Assembly (NCBI RefSeq): GCF_001949145.1
Contig: NW_019091368.1
Span: 3,383,296 to 3,447,295, forward strand
DNA length: 64,000 nucleotides
Direction: 5' to 3'
Source: Acanthaster planci
Lineage: Eukaryota > Echinodermata > Asteroidea > Valvatida > Acanthasteridae
In this document: positions 25,321-37,800 of the stretch, piece by piece
How positions within the stretch are numbered: position 1 is the first letter of the stretch
Layout of the letters: each line of letters opens with the position of its first letter
Program-made: the position numbers and the translations under genes
The notes under the pieces: model-generated
Seen by the model: only the letters and a program-made list of their open reading frames with translations
Databases searched by the model: none
What the model was told of the DNA's origin: nothing

Positions 25321-26511
25321 ATGTCGGGTGAGGCCCACATTTCTTGCCTCTTCCCCGAAATACTGGCGCTCATCTTCAGCTATCTGGACGTGAAAGACAA
25401 GGGCCGGGTCGCCAAAGTGTGTCGGGCATGGAGGGACGCCTCGTACCACCGGTCAGTGTGGAGGGGAGTAGAGGCCAAACTGCACATCCGCCGCACCAAC
25501 CCGTCTTTGTTCCCCAGTCTCGTGGCCAGGGGGATCCGGCGGGTGCAGATCCTCAGTCTTCGGAGGAGCCTCAGCCACGTCCTGCAAGGTATGCCAAACA
25601 TTCAGAGTCTCAACCTTAGCGGTTGCTACAATCTCACTGACTTTGGGCTGTCACACGCTTTCGTGCACGAAATACCGACACTGACAGTACTCAACCTTAG
25701 CCTGTGCAAGCAGATAACGGACACCAGTCTATGGAGAATAGCACAATATCTCAAGAACCTGGAATCTCTGGACCTGGCCGGTTGCTGTAATATAAACAAC
25801 ACCGGCTTGCTTGTCATAGCAAGGGGACTGCCTAAACTCAAGTGTCTCAATCTGCGGAGTTGTCGGCACGTCTCGGACGTGGGAATAGGCTACCTGGCCG
25901 GCATGAGCAGCGAGGCGGCGAAAGGGGTTTGTAACTTGGAGGAGTTGGTCTTGCAGGACTGTCAGAAAATCACCGACAGCGCGCTGGGTAGCGTGGCTCA
26001 GGGGCTGCCCCAGCTCCGGGCCCTGAACCTGAGCTTCTGCTGCGGGGTCACGGACTCCGGCATGGTCAACCTGTCCCGCATGCCCAGCCTGCGGGAGCTG
26101 AACCTCCGGAGTTGCGACAACATCAGCGACATCGGGATCGCCCACCTGGCCGAGTGCGGAGGCCACTTCACCTCGCTGGATGTCAGCTTCTGCGACAAGA
26201 TCGGCGACGCGGCGCTGGCCCACATATCTCAGGGAATGTACAACTTGACGAACATCAGCCTCAGCTCTTGCCATGTGACGGACGACGGGCTGGACCGCCT
26301 GGTTCGCAACCTCCACGGGTTGACCACGCTCAACATCGGCCAGTGTGTGAAGGTCACGGACAGGGGGCTCAAGCTAATCGGGGACCACTTGCATAAACTC
26401 AAATGCATCGACCTGTACGGGTGCACCAAGATCACCACCGTTGGTTTGGAGAGGATCATGCAGCTTCCGTGTCTCTCCGTTCTGAATTTGGGCTTGTGGC
26501 ATAAAAGGTAG
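25321..26511 (+). CDS. Fbxl14: F-box/leucine-rich-repeat protein Fbxl14 (Partner of paired)
   Basis: This 396-residue frame begins MSGEAHISCLFPE and matches vertebrate FBXL14 (METHISCLFPE) from the first residues. It is the substrate-recognition subunit of an SCF (Skp1-Cul1-F-box) ubiquitin ligase. Family members (Drosophila Ppa, vertebrate FBXL14) target Paired and Snail/Slug/Twist-class regulators. The F-box spans about residues 6-52 (ISCLFPEILALIFSYLDVKD, then VCRAWRDA and SVWRGVEAKL). From about residue 90 come roughly twelve cysteine-containing LRRs of the LNLxxCxxITDxGL type, such as LNLSGCYNLTDFGLSHAF and LNLRSCDNISDIGIAHLA. The whole domain lies in one exon, rising to high GC after about 25,950. 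ATG 25321 is chosen by homology over upstream in-frame ATGs. The frame ends GLWHKR-TAG, about 20 residues shorter than human (418). The TAG overlaps a possible donor (AAAAG|GTAGCC, GT at 26508), so a further C-terminal exon is possible. Confidence 0.97.
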   Translation: MSGEAHISCLFPEILALIFSYLDVKDKGRVAKVCRAWRDASYHRSVWRGVEAKLHIRRTNPSLFPSLVARGIRRVQILSLRRSLSHVLQGMPNIQSLNLSGCYNLTDFGLSHAFVHEIPTLTVLNLSLCKQITDTSLWRIAQYLKNLESLDLAGCCNINNTGLLVIARGLPKLKCLNLRSCRHVSDVGIGYLAGMSSEAAKGVCNLEELVLQDCQKITDSALGSVAQGLPQLRALNLSFCCGVTDSGMVNLSRMPSLRELNLRSCDNISDIGIAHLAECGGHFTSLDVSFCDKIGDAALAHISQGMYNLTNISLSSCHVTDDGLDRLVRNLHGLTTLNIGQCVKVTDRGLKLIGDHLHKLKCIDLYGCTKITTVGLERIMQLPCLSVLNLGLWHKR

Positions 26512-26550
26512 CCCACGGCTGGCTCCATAGCTGCAGTCCAATACACCGGC

Positions 26551-26581
26551 ACATGTACAGTACATGTACAGTACATGTACA
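26551..26581. repeat. Three tandem ACATGTACAGT units in Fbxl14 3' region
   Basis: Just after the Fbxl14 stop codon the 11-bp unit ACATGTACAGT is repeated almost three times, each containing the palindrome GTACATGTAC. If the stop at 26509 is used, this lies in the 3' UTR. Confidence 0.7.
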
Positions 26582-29500
26582 CCACGGAGTGTATTCACGC
26601 GTTTACTGCGGCACACCAAGGCCTTTTATTGTGTGGTCCAGTGACCGACTGCAGCGCTGGATGGGGGGGGGGTTGCTGTGCATTTAGAATAGCAGGCGTG
26701 CGGTCACCAAAGCACAATATCCAAGCGGGTCAGAGCGCTGTTGCGCGCCTAGTGCTGGGCCGCCTGCATATTGTCGTCATGCAAAGAAACCCTCGCGGCA
26801 ATTCACGGGGGAAAACCTCGCAGTGCGGTAATAGTATGCTTGGAGTATGGTGGGACCCCTGAACTGCATGCAGTGTTCTCTTTCCCGAATCCAGCCCAGG
26901 GATTATACCGAACCTTTTGACTAAATGAATGCACTTCCTGCCCGTTCAAAGGCAGAGTGCGTCTGGGTTAAATTCCGCCGTATCCCCCCCCCAAAAAAAA
27001 GGTTGAACCACCACCGTGGTTGCACCGATGATTGATACAGTGAATGCTGAATCAAACCGTGCGCTGATGCATTACTACAATGGAGCCTGCAGAGCAACGC
27101 TCTTGATGATAATATCCTCAATAATTATGGCAAAATGGATACGTGTGAACAAATACAGTAGAAAGATTTGACCAAGGTCTACAAAAATTACTGAGTGTTA
27201 ATATAAAACTATTTTAATGGTAAGTGGTGAAAATGGGGACTTGTTACAAATTAATTGGGAAAATGTGTCAAACTTGGTCAGGACGGGGATGAAGGTTGAA
27301 ATGGACGCATGAGAGGACAGGGATAGTCTGCATGGAGAAGAGGTGGCGGTATTAACGCCTAGCCACCCATCGCATTTGAGATTTACGCCATTGATCCGCA
27401 GGCGGGTCGAGGGTTTGGTTCTTTTTCAAGAGATCCCCGCTGCATCCGTGTACCCCTCACCACCCAGCGCCGCCGGCCGCTTTGCTGCTGATGCAAGATT
27501 CGTGCTCTGCGGATCACGGCGCCCCGAGCGAGCGAGTCACGCTGGTTTGCCGACCATGCCTCGGCTGCCTTTTTCCCACCGTCTTCCCATCCATCCTGCT
27601 ACGATTTTCTGGAAAGGGGGGGGGGCAGATGGATAAACCTGGGGTCAGCTGCAGACTGGAGCCCTTGTCCAGCGTTCAAGTGTATGCATGTAGTCTGCTT
27701 CTGACGCTCTGCACTGATATTTTTGAGCTCCATCTGTCGGGCCCCGACCCAGACGATAGAGAAGAGTTGTCGGGCATGGTGTGAATTTGATGCGTGCGGT
27801 GATACCCAAGGGAACGCGATCCCATTTTTATAAATTGGCCTACATTATGCAGTCTAACGCAGCACGGGTATGAAACCATGAATGTTTGATGTCGCGATGC
27901 AGATTATCCTCCACATAATGGAACTGCAAAACGGGACTTTTTTTTTCATGGAAACCTGATTGTACACGTACTTTCCTTCCGATCCGTTTCTTTGAATTGT
28001 ATAAAGCCTAACCTGATATTGCTGGATCTTGAGTTTTAAACCCCTCCTCATTCTGGGATTTTTAACCCATAGTTGTTTACAGTAACACCATCTGTAAATA
28101 AATTCTCTTAAATTACCTCATGAAAGAACTACCAGTTAAATTCATTTGTCACAATATGTAAACAAGCTATCTCGGGGCAGTTCCTTTGTTGTATCTCTGA
28201 TGGACACGAACAAATTTAGAAAAAAAAATGAAAAAAAATCCAAGATGGCTGACAGACGAAACGTGTTTCACAAAATACAAACGATGCCCTGTTATTAGTT
28301 CAGAAAGTTTCAGCTTACTTGCTCTTGGCTACATAAATCACCTTACTTCAAAATAGGTGTCACGCCGTGACCCAGAGACATATAAATTACAAAGCTTGGT
28401 ATCAGGTAAAGATGACACTAGGCGCCATTTCAGTCTCACCGTCTCCAAAAAGGGTTAATTTTTTGACACTGGTCAAGTTGTCTCATCCACAGCAGGGAGG
28501 TTACAGCGCAAAACAATACCAATGCAGTGTTTGTCTGAAGTCGGTAATTAAGTCCAGTAGTTTAGCCGTGCCTAGTCCGCTTTCACTAAAATAAAATTCC
28601 ATTGCTGGAAGTCTCCGAAATTCAAATCTTAAGATAAATTATATATGATTTTTATCAAAAAAAGAGAGCAACGTGGGCGTTGTGGGTCAACATATTGCCT
28701 GTTTGCGTCCTATGACACACGATTTCACTGACTCCGTATATGAATTGTACGTACGAGTACTGCATTGAACATGTATATCAGAAAATGAGCATTGTGTCGC
28801 TCTGCACCATTGTAACATGGCGCCAGTCAGCGAAAGAGCAAATTAAGTGATGAATTTTATTCCATGGAACATCGATTTTAATAAACTGTGTATTGATATG
28901 GCTGGAAGAGTATTTTACTACAAAATGAATAAAACGGTTATCCTGAAAACGGTGTCTGTGTTTGCTTTCCTTTGGCTTAAATGTTAAAAAAAAATTTGCC
29001 CGAATCAGCCGTCTGGTTTGTGGTGATTCTAAGGAACGACTTGTCATTATGGCCTTAGGCTGTATGGTGTGTGCACCGTAAGGTGACGAACGTTAAAGTG
29101 CGCGTGTATTATAAACTGTCCTTGTGAGATTTGAAATGCGGGTCATTCCATGTGGCACATTTTCCCTTCAGTGTTCAAAAGCATAGGCTGGAACCATACT
29201 TGCAAATGAGAACGCGGATTTGGAATCGCAGCTCATACAACGGTTGTGAACTTTTTTGCGTCTAGATTTTACTTTGCAAACCCAAATTTCCATTTTTTAT
29301 AAACTTTACTGTTCGTTCTCGAAAGCAGTTATTAGGGGCCTATAATCACATTTTTACTCGGAGATATTATGAAGACATCTAGGCTAGGCCTGCATCGTCG
29401 ACGGATGACGCGAAACAATACACAGATATTTGCTTAATTGTTTCAAATGTACACACACACACGTATGTTCTTCAAAAGGTTTCGTATGCATTACATATAA

Positions 29501-31642
29501 TGAGCTATAATCCAAGACAGAATGATGTACATTCAAACTATAGGCCTACATGTACTGCAAGTATTTTTTCTGGTCCCAGTTGCTTTTTTCTTCTCAAGTG
29601 CTACCCAGTGCCTCCATGGCATTTGCAAGATAGGCCTAATTGCAAAAATATTCGGTTGGTAATGAAACTGCCCGTGATTTAATTAGGTCATACCATCAGT
29701 ATTCCATGAATTCGAAGAGTAAGACCAGCGTCTTTATGATAATCAGGCCTACATAACGATTAACTGCTGCACTGAATACATGTAGTCAAAAGAAATCAGC
29801 GGTTCCTGATCTAGCTCATAGGCGCTGGCGAATGGAGAGTCTTGGGCAAGCTTTCTCAACAGATCTGCATCTACATCATAGTTGGGGGGGGGGACGTACG
29901 TAGTTTCCGTCTATTGCCGCCAGCCACGAGAAGAAAATCTCCCATTCATAATTATACAAACTGAACCGCAAGACGGGAAAGCGTTGTACGTGCAGTCTGT
30001 TTCCTTCAACCTACCCCAATGGATTTCCCGTAGTGATTTGCTTTACTGTAACTACTAATCCCAACTCCCAAAATGGGATGTTTGGAAAAGCATATTGCAA
30101 TCGGAGGATTTGGCCCCTGCAGAGTTCATGCAAGCTGGTAGGGTGCCATTAATTTTGTACCGCCAATCGACTTCCGACATAATGCACGCATGAATGTTAA
30201 ACTATGCATGGAAGCCATGGCCTACGGTTCGCCATTTATAAGACACGGATTTCTGAATTCCCAACTCATTTGCCAAGATAAGAACTTACCATCTATTCGT
30301 GGATTTGCGTTGAAAGGTTTGTGTTTTTAATTTTCACAGTCACTCTGTCCATCGCGTAACTTCAAAGAGTAGCACAGACTGGCCATTTCTAATAGTTCAA
30401 CACTGTGTTTCTGTATGTCTGTTCTGCATAAAAGCTTTTGGAAACGCACCTATTTCATGTACTTTTCTTTTGAACAGCATAGACGTCGTCAATAAAGTTA
30501 GAGAAGACTATGGTTGAGGGATCTCACTGAAAACAACTTACATGTATAAGCAGAAAGACTCTTGTCAAGTGATTATTCCGATCGCAAGCGCTTCAAAATT
30601 TGCTTTGCTTTGGCATTTGCATTGTTTTTATGCGTCTGCTGTATCAGTCGAGCGATGCTGGAGTGCGGGCTGGCCCCGAACCGAGCTCTGTCTCTCAAGA
30701 ACACGACCTTGTGATTTGGGATCAGAAAAAAAAGTGCGCATTCCGTGTCACCCGCACGCCCAAATGTCACTAACCCGTGGGGAGCCCCAGCCGGGTAGGG
30801 TTTCGATTCTCTCGGCGGCTCAACTGTACAAAAGTCACCGCGGTTCACCCATAATTCACGACGAACAGAGACTCCATTATACAGTGGTTTGGTGGAAATG
30901 CTGGGGAAAGTGGAACTTTGTTCCTACAAAGAAATGATGGTCGCAAGAAATGTGGCCGACATCACGTGACTGTACTCTGGCTCCTAGGTAAGGTAACTAT
31001 GCAGTGTCTTCGCCAACCATATTATGATGCACACATTTACCATTAACAAACATGCCAGACAATACTAAATACCAATGTGGGTTTGGTACAAAGAATAAAT
31101 TATCCTGCCACTTGGTGAGAATCCGATCTCGATTTTGTTCAAGCCAGATAACCAGCTTGAGTCTTAGAATAAAATCGATACCCATATGTCTAGTGCGCTT
31201 TATTAAGTTTTGAAGCTTGACTGTGAATCGTTAAACTTCCATAGATAATAAGGAACATAGTCAAATTGAGTAAATACAATTATTATAATGGAAAAATGTC
31301 ACAGGTTTGTCTCCTCCACACTCAACAAGATTCTTCGTATGGCATGGACGAGTCGTAGATCTCACTGCTAAAATTACCATCGCATTATACTGAAAACAGT
31401 CTTTGATATATAAAATCTAAATGCGACCTAAAATAAATTCAATACATGTTTAAGCTACAATTTTCGGGGGGGTTGGAACGGGGGGGTCCGTGCACATAGT
31501 CAATATTTGCCTTGTGTCGAGTGCAAACTAGAGCGTGGCAGATACCTGAGGACACGTACGGTACCATTTTATTAAAAATAGAACAGGTATCAGAAATCTC
31601 CTCCTTCATGCACACAACAGTCGTCGGTTCTGATGTGTGGCG
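26582..31642. other. Fbxl14 downstream region, 3' UTR end uncertain
   Basis: No gene is recognised. The first AATAAA hexamers seen after the Fbxl14 stop on the plus strand are at 28097-28102 and 28590-28595, so a long 3' UTR of 1.6-2.1 kb is possible. A GC-richer block at 27340-27780 has overlapping open frames without recognisable similarity. An AC-repeat near 29450 and several TAGGCCTA and TACATGTA octamers (29.5-29.8 kb) are the only other structure seen. Confidence 0.45.
28097..28102 (+). terminator. Candidate polyadenylation signal AATAAA for Fbxl14
   Basis: This is the first canonical AATAAA on the plus strand after the Fbxl14 stop codon that I could find, about 1.6 kb downstream. A second lies at 28590-28595. 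Usage is unproven because a variant hexamer closer to the stop would also work. Confidence 0.25.
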
Positions 31643-31869
31643 ATGCATGACCGTCAAGAAATAAAAACCCCGGATGACACGTACAAGGTCTCCTTAGATG
31701 GACCGTCTCTCCGGTTAGTTAGCAGAAGTTCCATCCTCCCGGCTCCAGGATATACAAGTTCACGTCTGCCAGTTCCCGAGGGGATATCTGTCAGGGTCTC
31801 GGACGTGCTTTTGCCCGGCTCCGTCAGCGACTCTGCGCGGTCGCCCCGAGACACGCTGTTGGATCAATA
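31643..31869 (+). CDS. Candidate coding exon, unidentified
   Basis: The frame opens at ATG 31643 (MHDRQEIKTPDDTYKVSL) and runs about 75 codons through a GC-richer patch, including SILPAPGYTSSRLPVPEGIS and DVLLPGSVSDSARSPRD. It ends exactly at a consensus donor (CAATA|GTAAGTG, GT at 31870). An alternative internal acceptor (TTAGTTAGCAG) at 31728 would give a shorter internal exon. No domain is recognised. Six-base donors occur by chance at this frequency, so support is modest. Confidence 0.22.
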
Positions 31870-34800
31870 GTAAGTGTTCCGCGGGCGGAAATGACCGGTC
31901 AGTTGCCTAGCTCTCTCGGTCCCCATCCATGCTGTGTGGAGGGGGGTTGTTGTGAGGCGAAGGGTTGGTCATGCGATGCTGTCCATGGTATTTTTTGAGC
32001 ATCTGGGTTTGAAAGCATGCGCGTGCTGAAGTTGTACCGCGAGACATATTTCTGTCCAGGTTAGACTCGGAGTATTACAATCACAATGCAGCGTGAATTT
32101 TTGTAAAAATTTGCTTTCGCAGCCATGGTTTTCGTTAGCAGCGATGACACTGCAGCGGATGGTATAGGCCCCCTGTATGATGTCACGTGATGAAAGCGGT
32201 ACACGACGCTTGAAAGCCGTAATCATCGACCATGAATCATTGATTTGAAGTAGTGAAGAAACATTCTAAGGTTGCATGTTAAGCTCGTGCATAGATAAAT
32301 CACAGGTTATTGATATCATACGTTACCATGGTTGCTTTTAAATGACTTCATCAGTTCCGGTACGCTGATTTTGGGGGCTAACACAGAGCGATGCCACCTT
32401 TGTTATCTTTTTCACCCCATGTGCAAAGCCTAGAACACAAGTGAAATGTTCTCTTTGCCATTTTTTTTCGTTGGCAATATAAAGTTCATGCTACGCAAAC
32501 CTCTCTGGTAATAGGCCTACGTGTAGCGAAACACAACACTTAACACCTATAAAGCAACCACCAATCGCATTGCCCCTTCTTTGATTGGCCGATTGTGACA
32601 CGTCTTGATGACCCAAAGGTCAAAGATTGACACGATCCACTTATCATCCACTCCCTTGTTTATATGTGCGTCCATCACGTGGTACCACTCCATTGGTGAG
32701 GGGTACTTTCTTGAGATGTCGGTTATTTACGACAACAGTTAAGACTGTTCCAGTCCAAACGATGACCGGTTGAAGTACATGTACTTGAATCAATGCGTGG
32801 CCTGCAGAGCGCGGTGCAGGCATAACGCATAGGACCGTCCTTCAACCCTAAGTTGGATATGTTCTGAACGCGTCCTACTTTTAGCTTTCAACCCATAGCG
32901 TGCCAACATGCACCAAAACGCCGAATCTGTATTAAATCACGGACAAATATTCTACCCAATTTCCATCCGTAATCACATCACACGCTGCCTCCCGTCCAGC
33001 GCCACAAAGTACAGCTCCTTTGTCGGCGCAGGAGTCAAAATATGATATTATGGTAGGCTATAGGGCCCGTGGCCAGCGTGAATATAGCGAGTGCACTCAG
33101 AAAACTCTACCATTATTAAATCTTGCATAGGCGAGCGACAGCATCGCGCCATGCATAGTCCACACACCCCCTGCGGTCCCGATTATGAAAATAATGTAAA
33201 AACCCAAAGGGAATTTCTGATATATTTTTCTCTCTCTCCCTAATATATGATAATTAAACGCCACAGACGAATTCATAAATGTGTATAGCTTTCGTATGCA
33301 TAGGTTATGTTGCATATTGTAAATATGAGAGATTTCGAAAACAGTAAACAAATTGGGCAAATAAATCAATTTTTTAAAGCAAAAAAATAGAAACCTGCCT
33401 CCTAATAATATTACTGAATTTTAGGAAGAATGGACAACATTTCTACACGAATGGTGACAATTATCCGAGAACAGACTGAGGATGTTGTCCGGAAGCTGTC
33501 ATGGTTCAAAGGCAATTTCCTGCTTGATGCAAATTTCACTTCTCCCTTAAATTGCGGGGAAAGCTGAAGCCACAAGTCAATGAAACTAGACCTCGGGCGA
33601 AGTATGGTGGAATATTTTGGGCAATCCTGGCAATTACAAAATACACAGTCTACCACAACAACTTGATCGGTCAAACAATCCATGTTTAGAAAGTTAACCA
33701 GCAAATATTTACAGCAACAGAAAACATTTCCAGGGCTGCTACGTCTCATTTTTATTTATTATCTCAATTTTACAGTCGTGTTTTATTCACGAAATAATTA
33801 GAGCATGACCGCAAGTAGGCAGGGTCCCTCAAGACAAACAGAAACCAAATTCGAACAATTTACCATTAGCGCCATACGCTAAATATATACATTTCGATTC
33901 CGAATGCACTTCAAAATCCCTTTTATTTCGCACTGTTGCAACAAATTCAGGCTTATTTCTATGAAGGTGGATTTATAGTTAGAGACACAAGGTGAATAAA
34001 GACAATTTCGAGACAGTTTTGTAAGACAGAGTAAACCCTTAAAGAGGTATATATCCATATACAGCACCATTATGTAGACCATTATTTAGAATATAAATTG
34101 TATTTGCGAGCTCCAAACAACGTAAAACAAACAGGAAAAACAAGGTATTTTTCCCCTTAACAAATCCATGTCTTCAATCACTCGGCCCACTGGAGATTAT
34201 TTTGTTAAACGTGGGCTGAGCGAGGAAGGGTCTACTCTGGGACTTGAACCCTACCGACGATCACCCCCGGACTTACGAGCTGTCATCTTACACCCTTCTG
34301 ACAGTGCAGTGGTTGGGCCGTTTTGTCTCCAGCCCGACCCTGCGTTTCATCACAATCTACGCACGGCACGAGAGCGTGCAGGCCTCAGAATGCCATAGCT
34401 GACGTATACACATGTACAGGTCCACGATCTGACCGGTGCACTGCCAGCGGAGCGAATGATGGATCTTGGGATTTGGACGAGGGTGTATTTCGTCGGGAGA
34501 CAATTCATCAAGGCTTGTGCCGGCTGGGCGAGGGCAGATTAAGACGACGAGGGCCCTGGGCCAGGGTGGGCCGTCAACGTATGGGCTGCACGAACAGCAT
34601 GATATTGAGGAGCGAAGCTTGAAAATGGGAGGTGCGTGAATATTTTAACTTGCGTTGTGCGGCTGCGTTATCTTTCTCCCAAGAGAACAAGGGGTTGTGG
34701 ATGTACTGAACTGAGTGCTTGATCTAAATTGAAAGTCGAATAACCAAAAGTGTCGAAATGCCTTGAGAAGTTGACTCGCTTCCCTCGAAAGCAAACTTTA

Positions 34801-37800
34801 CGTTTGTGATTGAAAAACAACAGTAATGGAAAATAGGAAGTTACGTTATCCAAGTTTAAAACCACTCTCGATCTTAAAAGATCCAAGAAATGAATTTTTC
34901 TTAGAATCACTTTTTGTGTATCTCAGTACTCTTCTTCCATGTATGAATACTGTTTTGATTTTTTTTGAGTATGTGAACTGAACGATGCACTTTTTCAAAC
35001 ATTAAAAATTGACCGAGCGTTTCTGGACAAGTGAGGGCGCTTTTGCTTTGATGTAAATCCAGGAAGACATGGTTCAGGTTGCATGTTTTCATGTTCAAAT
35101 TGTGAACCCCAAATTTGCTACCTTGGAACATTTCTGTGAAAAAGATTTTTGCTGGATTATTGCCATATAATTACGAAGCAATAAATTGCCAAAGAAAATG
35201 AAATCTGCCATAGCGGTGGTTATAGAAATCTAGAAATTTCCTGTGCACAAATTAGTGCAACATTGAGATTCAGTGCCTTAGATGACATCATAGTTCTGTT
35301 CATAAATATGCATATAGCTTTAGCATAAAACCAAAAAATCATCAAAATACAGGTTAAAATTGCAAAACAAAAATTTAAAATAAGGTTAAATGAAACCCAA
35401 AAATGCAATTTCAGGGGGTTTTAGTAAAAATTATAAAACATTTTTATTTCCTTGTTCCTTGAAGGCACGTTGCAAAAGATAGAAATACGCTAACGATATC
35501 CACCTTGAGGAGAAGCATTCCCTCATCGGTTAAAAAGAGCCGTGCTGGTTGAGAGTGTTCGTTTTGTTGGTAGCGACGAGCACGCAACGCATACATTTCA
35601 CAGTCGTAACTTTGTGAACCATCGAAGTGACGTTCCTACCAAAGGAGCCTCTGCTGCTGGGAAAATCGCACCCAACTTGGTCCAGCTCGGGGCCCACAGG
35701 TTTATACATGCAGGTCAAATGAGGGAAATAGATGGGATCAGACAGATGTGACCCTAAAAGCTAACTTAGCCCATGCGCAGTTGCCTCGGTATCTGCGCGA
35801 GCATTCTCAAGCGACACAAGGACAAACAAGGTATTAGGTAATTTGTGCACTGGGTAGAAGTTTTTTACTGACAGAAATTGGAGTAACAGACACAGCATAT
35901 AAACCTTGAGCTTACTTGTGACAGTTTCAACTGATTTCAAACGATACGGACCATAGGTAATTGTTTCCCTTACCATATATCAATATTCAACTCTTCTGAC
36001 TTCAGCATTTCAATGGTTATTTTGATATTCGTTTTTAAGGGTTAAACAATATCAAACCACAATCACATTTCTTTCCAAAAACTAACGTGAGAAAAGAGTG
36101 ATGGCCGTTGGAAACAAAGCAAAGCAAAACAAAACAAAATGTTGTCATTTGAGTCGCGTCTCACGCTTTTCAGAGTTGGTGACCCTACTTGGACGAGGGC
36201 CTTCGATGCACGCAAAGTGAGCTGCGAAGTGTGCCCACAGAGTCGGGGGCAAGCGACGGAACCGAATTTGGCATCTTTCTAGTAGCGCCATCAACGGCGG
36301 CATACCGTGACCGGGCCAGCTCCTGTCCTACATCTCTGAATTGGATTAACGCCTTACACCACACACACACAGGTGCACGCATGGCTAACTAGGGTCCTCA
36401 ATGGGCAAACCGTAATCAATCCAACGTGCCCTGCACACTTTGGGACCCGGCAGGTACGTGACTTCCTCGCGTAGGGCGGTTGGTCGTGTGATTGGTCCCT
36501 GGCGTATTTTTTGGCCTTCTTTCACGTAGGCCCAACCATTACTGATGAGCAACTGCTTCTTTTTCTTTCCAGTTTAGACGGGCACGTTCACTCGATAAAA
36601 CGATCTTCACCTGCCCCCCACAATGAGAGGCAGACTGTTTTGCTTATTGCGAACCTTTCAGATTCCGTTAGTTATATAACCTACCAGGGGCGATTAACGT
36701 AAAAAAGGATCTGCAACAGGTCATTTTTCTCTTTTTAGGACAGAATTGGTTCGATTGACAGTAGCAATTATCGTGATGGTAAAATTACTACAAATGCAGA
36801 ATGAGGATGCTGAAAGTAGGTCTTAAAAGTGCTTTTTACTGACACATTTCGACCCCAAATTCTGTACTGTGACATAAAGCGGGAAGAGCATTGTATTTGC
36901 TACAACGGATAACAAAACCCTGGTTAAGGGCCTGCTTGCAAACGTCGGATTGACTGCTCAATCGCATAAGTGGGCACAGGCAAAGGGGCCTAACTATCGA
37001 AGTACATGTAAGTGGAATATCCCACCTGTCAGAGTAAAATTCTGAAAACGATAGAGTCACACAGCACAAAGACAGCGCGGACGAACAATGCTCATTGTTC
37101 ATGTATGTTGACACAAAATGAGCAATGAGTCTCAAAGAAAACGCCAAATTTACAACGTTAAAATGTTGTTGTAACTATCTGATTTAGTGCAAGAACACTG
37201 TAAAATAAAGTTGGGCATTTCTGACCATTTTTTGCCCTAAATTTGTGCAGATACCAAGTTCCCAACATTTGGTCACAAGGTGTCCATAACAGTACTGTTG
37301 GGTAAATCTGTTGGAAAATGACCAACTTTTATACTAAAAACAATCAACTTCTATCAATTTAGATTTTTATTTCTACAGTGAAGGAGAAAAAAAATCATCT
37401 GTTAAAGGAATAAAACGAACTGATTGAAATTGAACTACCAGCTCTACTGAGTCTTGCGCCAATGCGCAAAAGAACTGGAATGTGGAAAGATACCGTACAG
37501 TAAACTCATGCAGATCCTGGGAAAGAGGTTTGTCACACACAACACCAACATTAGCAGGCACTTCACGAAGTCTACAATATAGATCACCGCAACTGGGTTC
37601 TACGTGAGCGATGTGTTAACTTTACATTATAGATATTCATTGGTTCTCATGCTGGATATAGGAAAGTTAATCTGCATATGGACGGACCGATGTAGGGTGA
37701 ACACAAATCGGTTGACATGGATGTTTTTGATTGAGGGGATCTGATCATTCAACTTCCAAACACTGAACCTTTACGGCGAATTTAGGGGATTTGGGGGCGA

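Noticed and set aside
25729-26316. Minus-strand 195-codon frame inside Fbxl14
   Set aside because: It is an antisense shadow of the repetitive, GC-rich LRR coding sequence with no independent similarity.
27343-27784. GC-rich block with 97-100-codon frames downstream of Fbxl14
   Set aside because: The frames are proline/arginine-rich artefacts of composition, have no similarity and probably lie in or after the Fbxl14 3' UTR.
33430-33567. 45-codon plus-strand ORF (MDNISTRMVTIIREQTEDVV)
   Set aside because: It looks protein-like but is short, with no domain, splice or expression support. Several such ORFs are expected by chance.
34225-34270. tRNA B-box-like GGTTCAAGTCC on the minus strand
   Set aside because: No matching A-box, no five-pair T stem and no acceptor stem could be built, so it is neither a tRNA nor a clear tRNA-derived SINE.
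37180-37330. Possible MITE with AAAGTTGGGCATTT / AAATGACCAACTTTTA ends
   Set aside because: The arms pair for only about 15-20 bases with several mismatches and no second copy was seen, so support is too weak to call.
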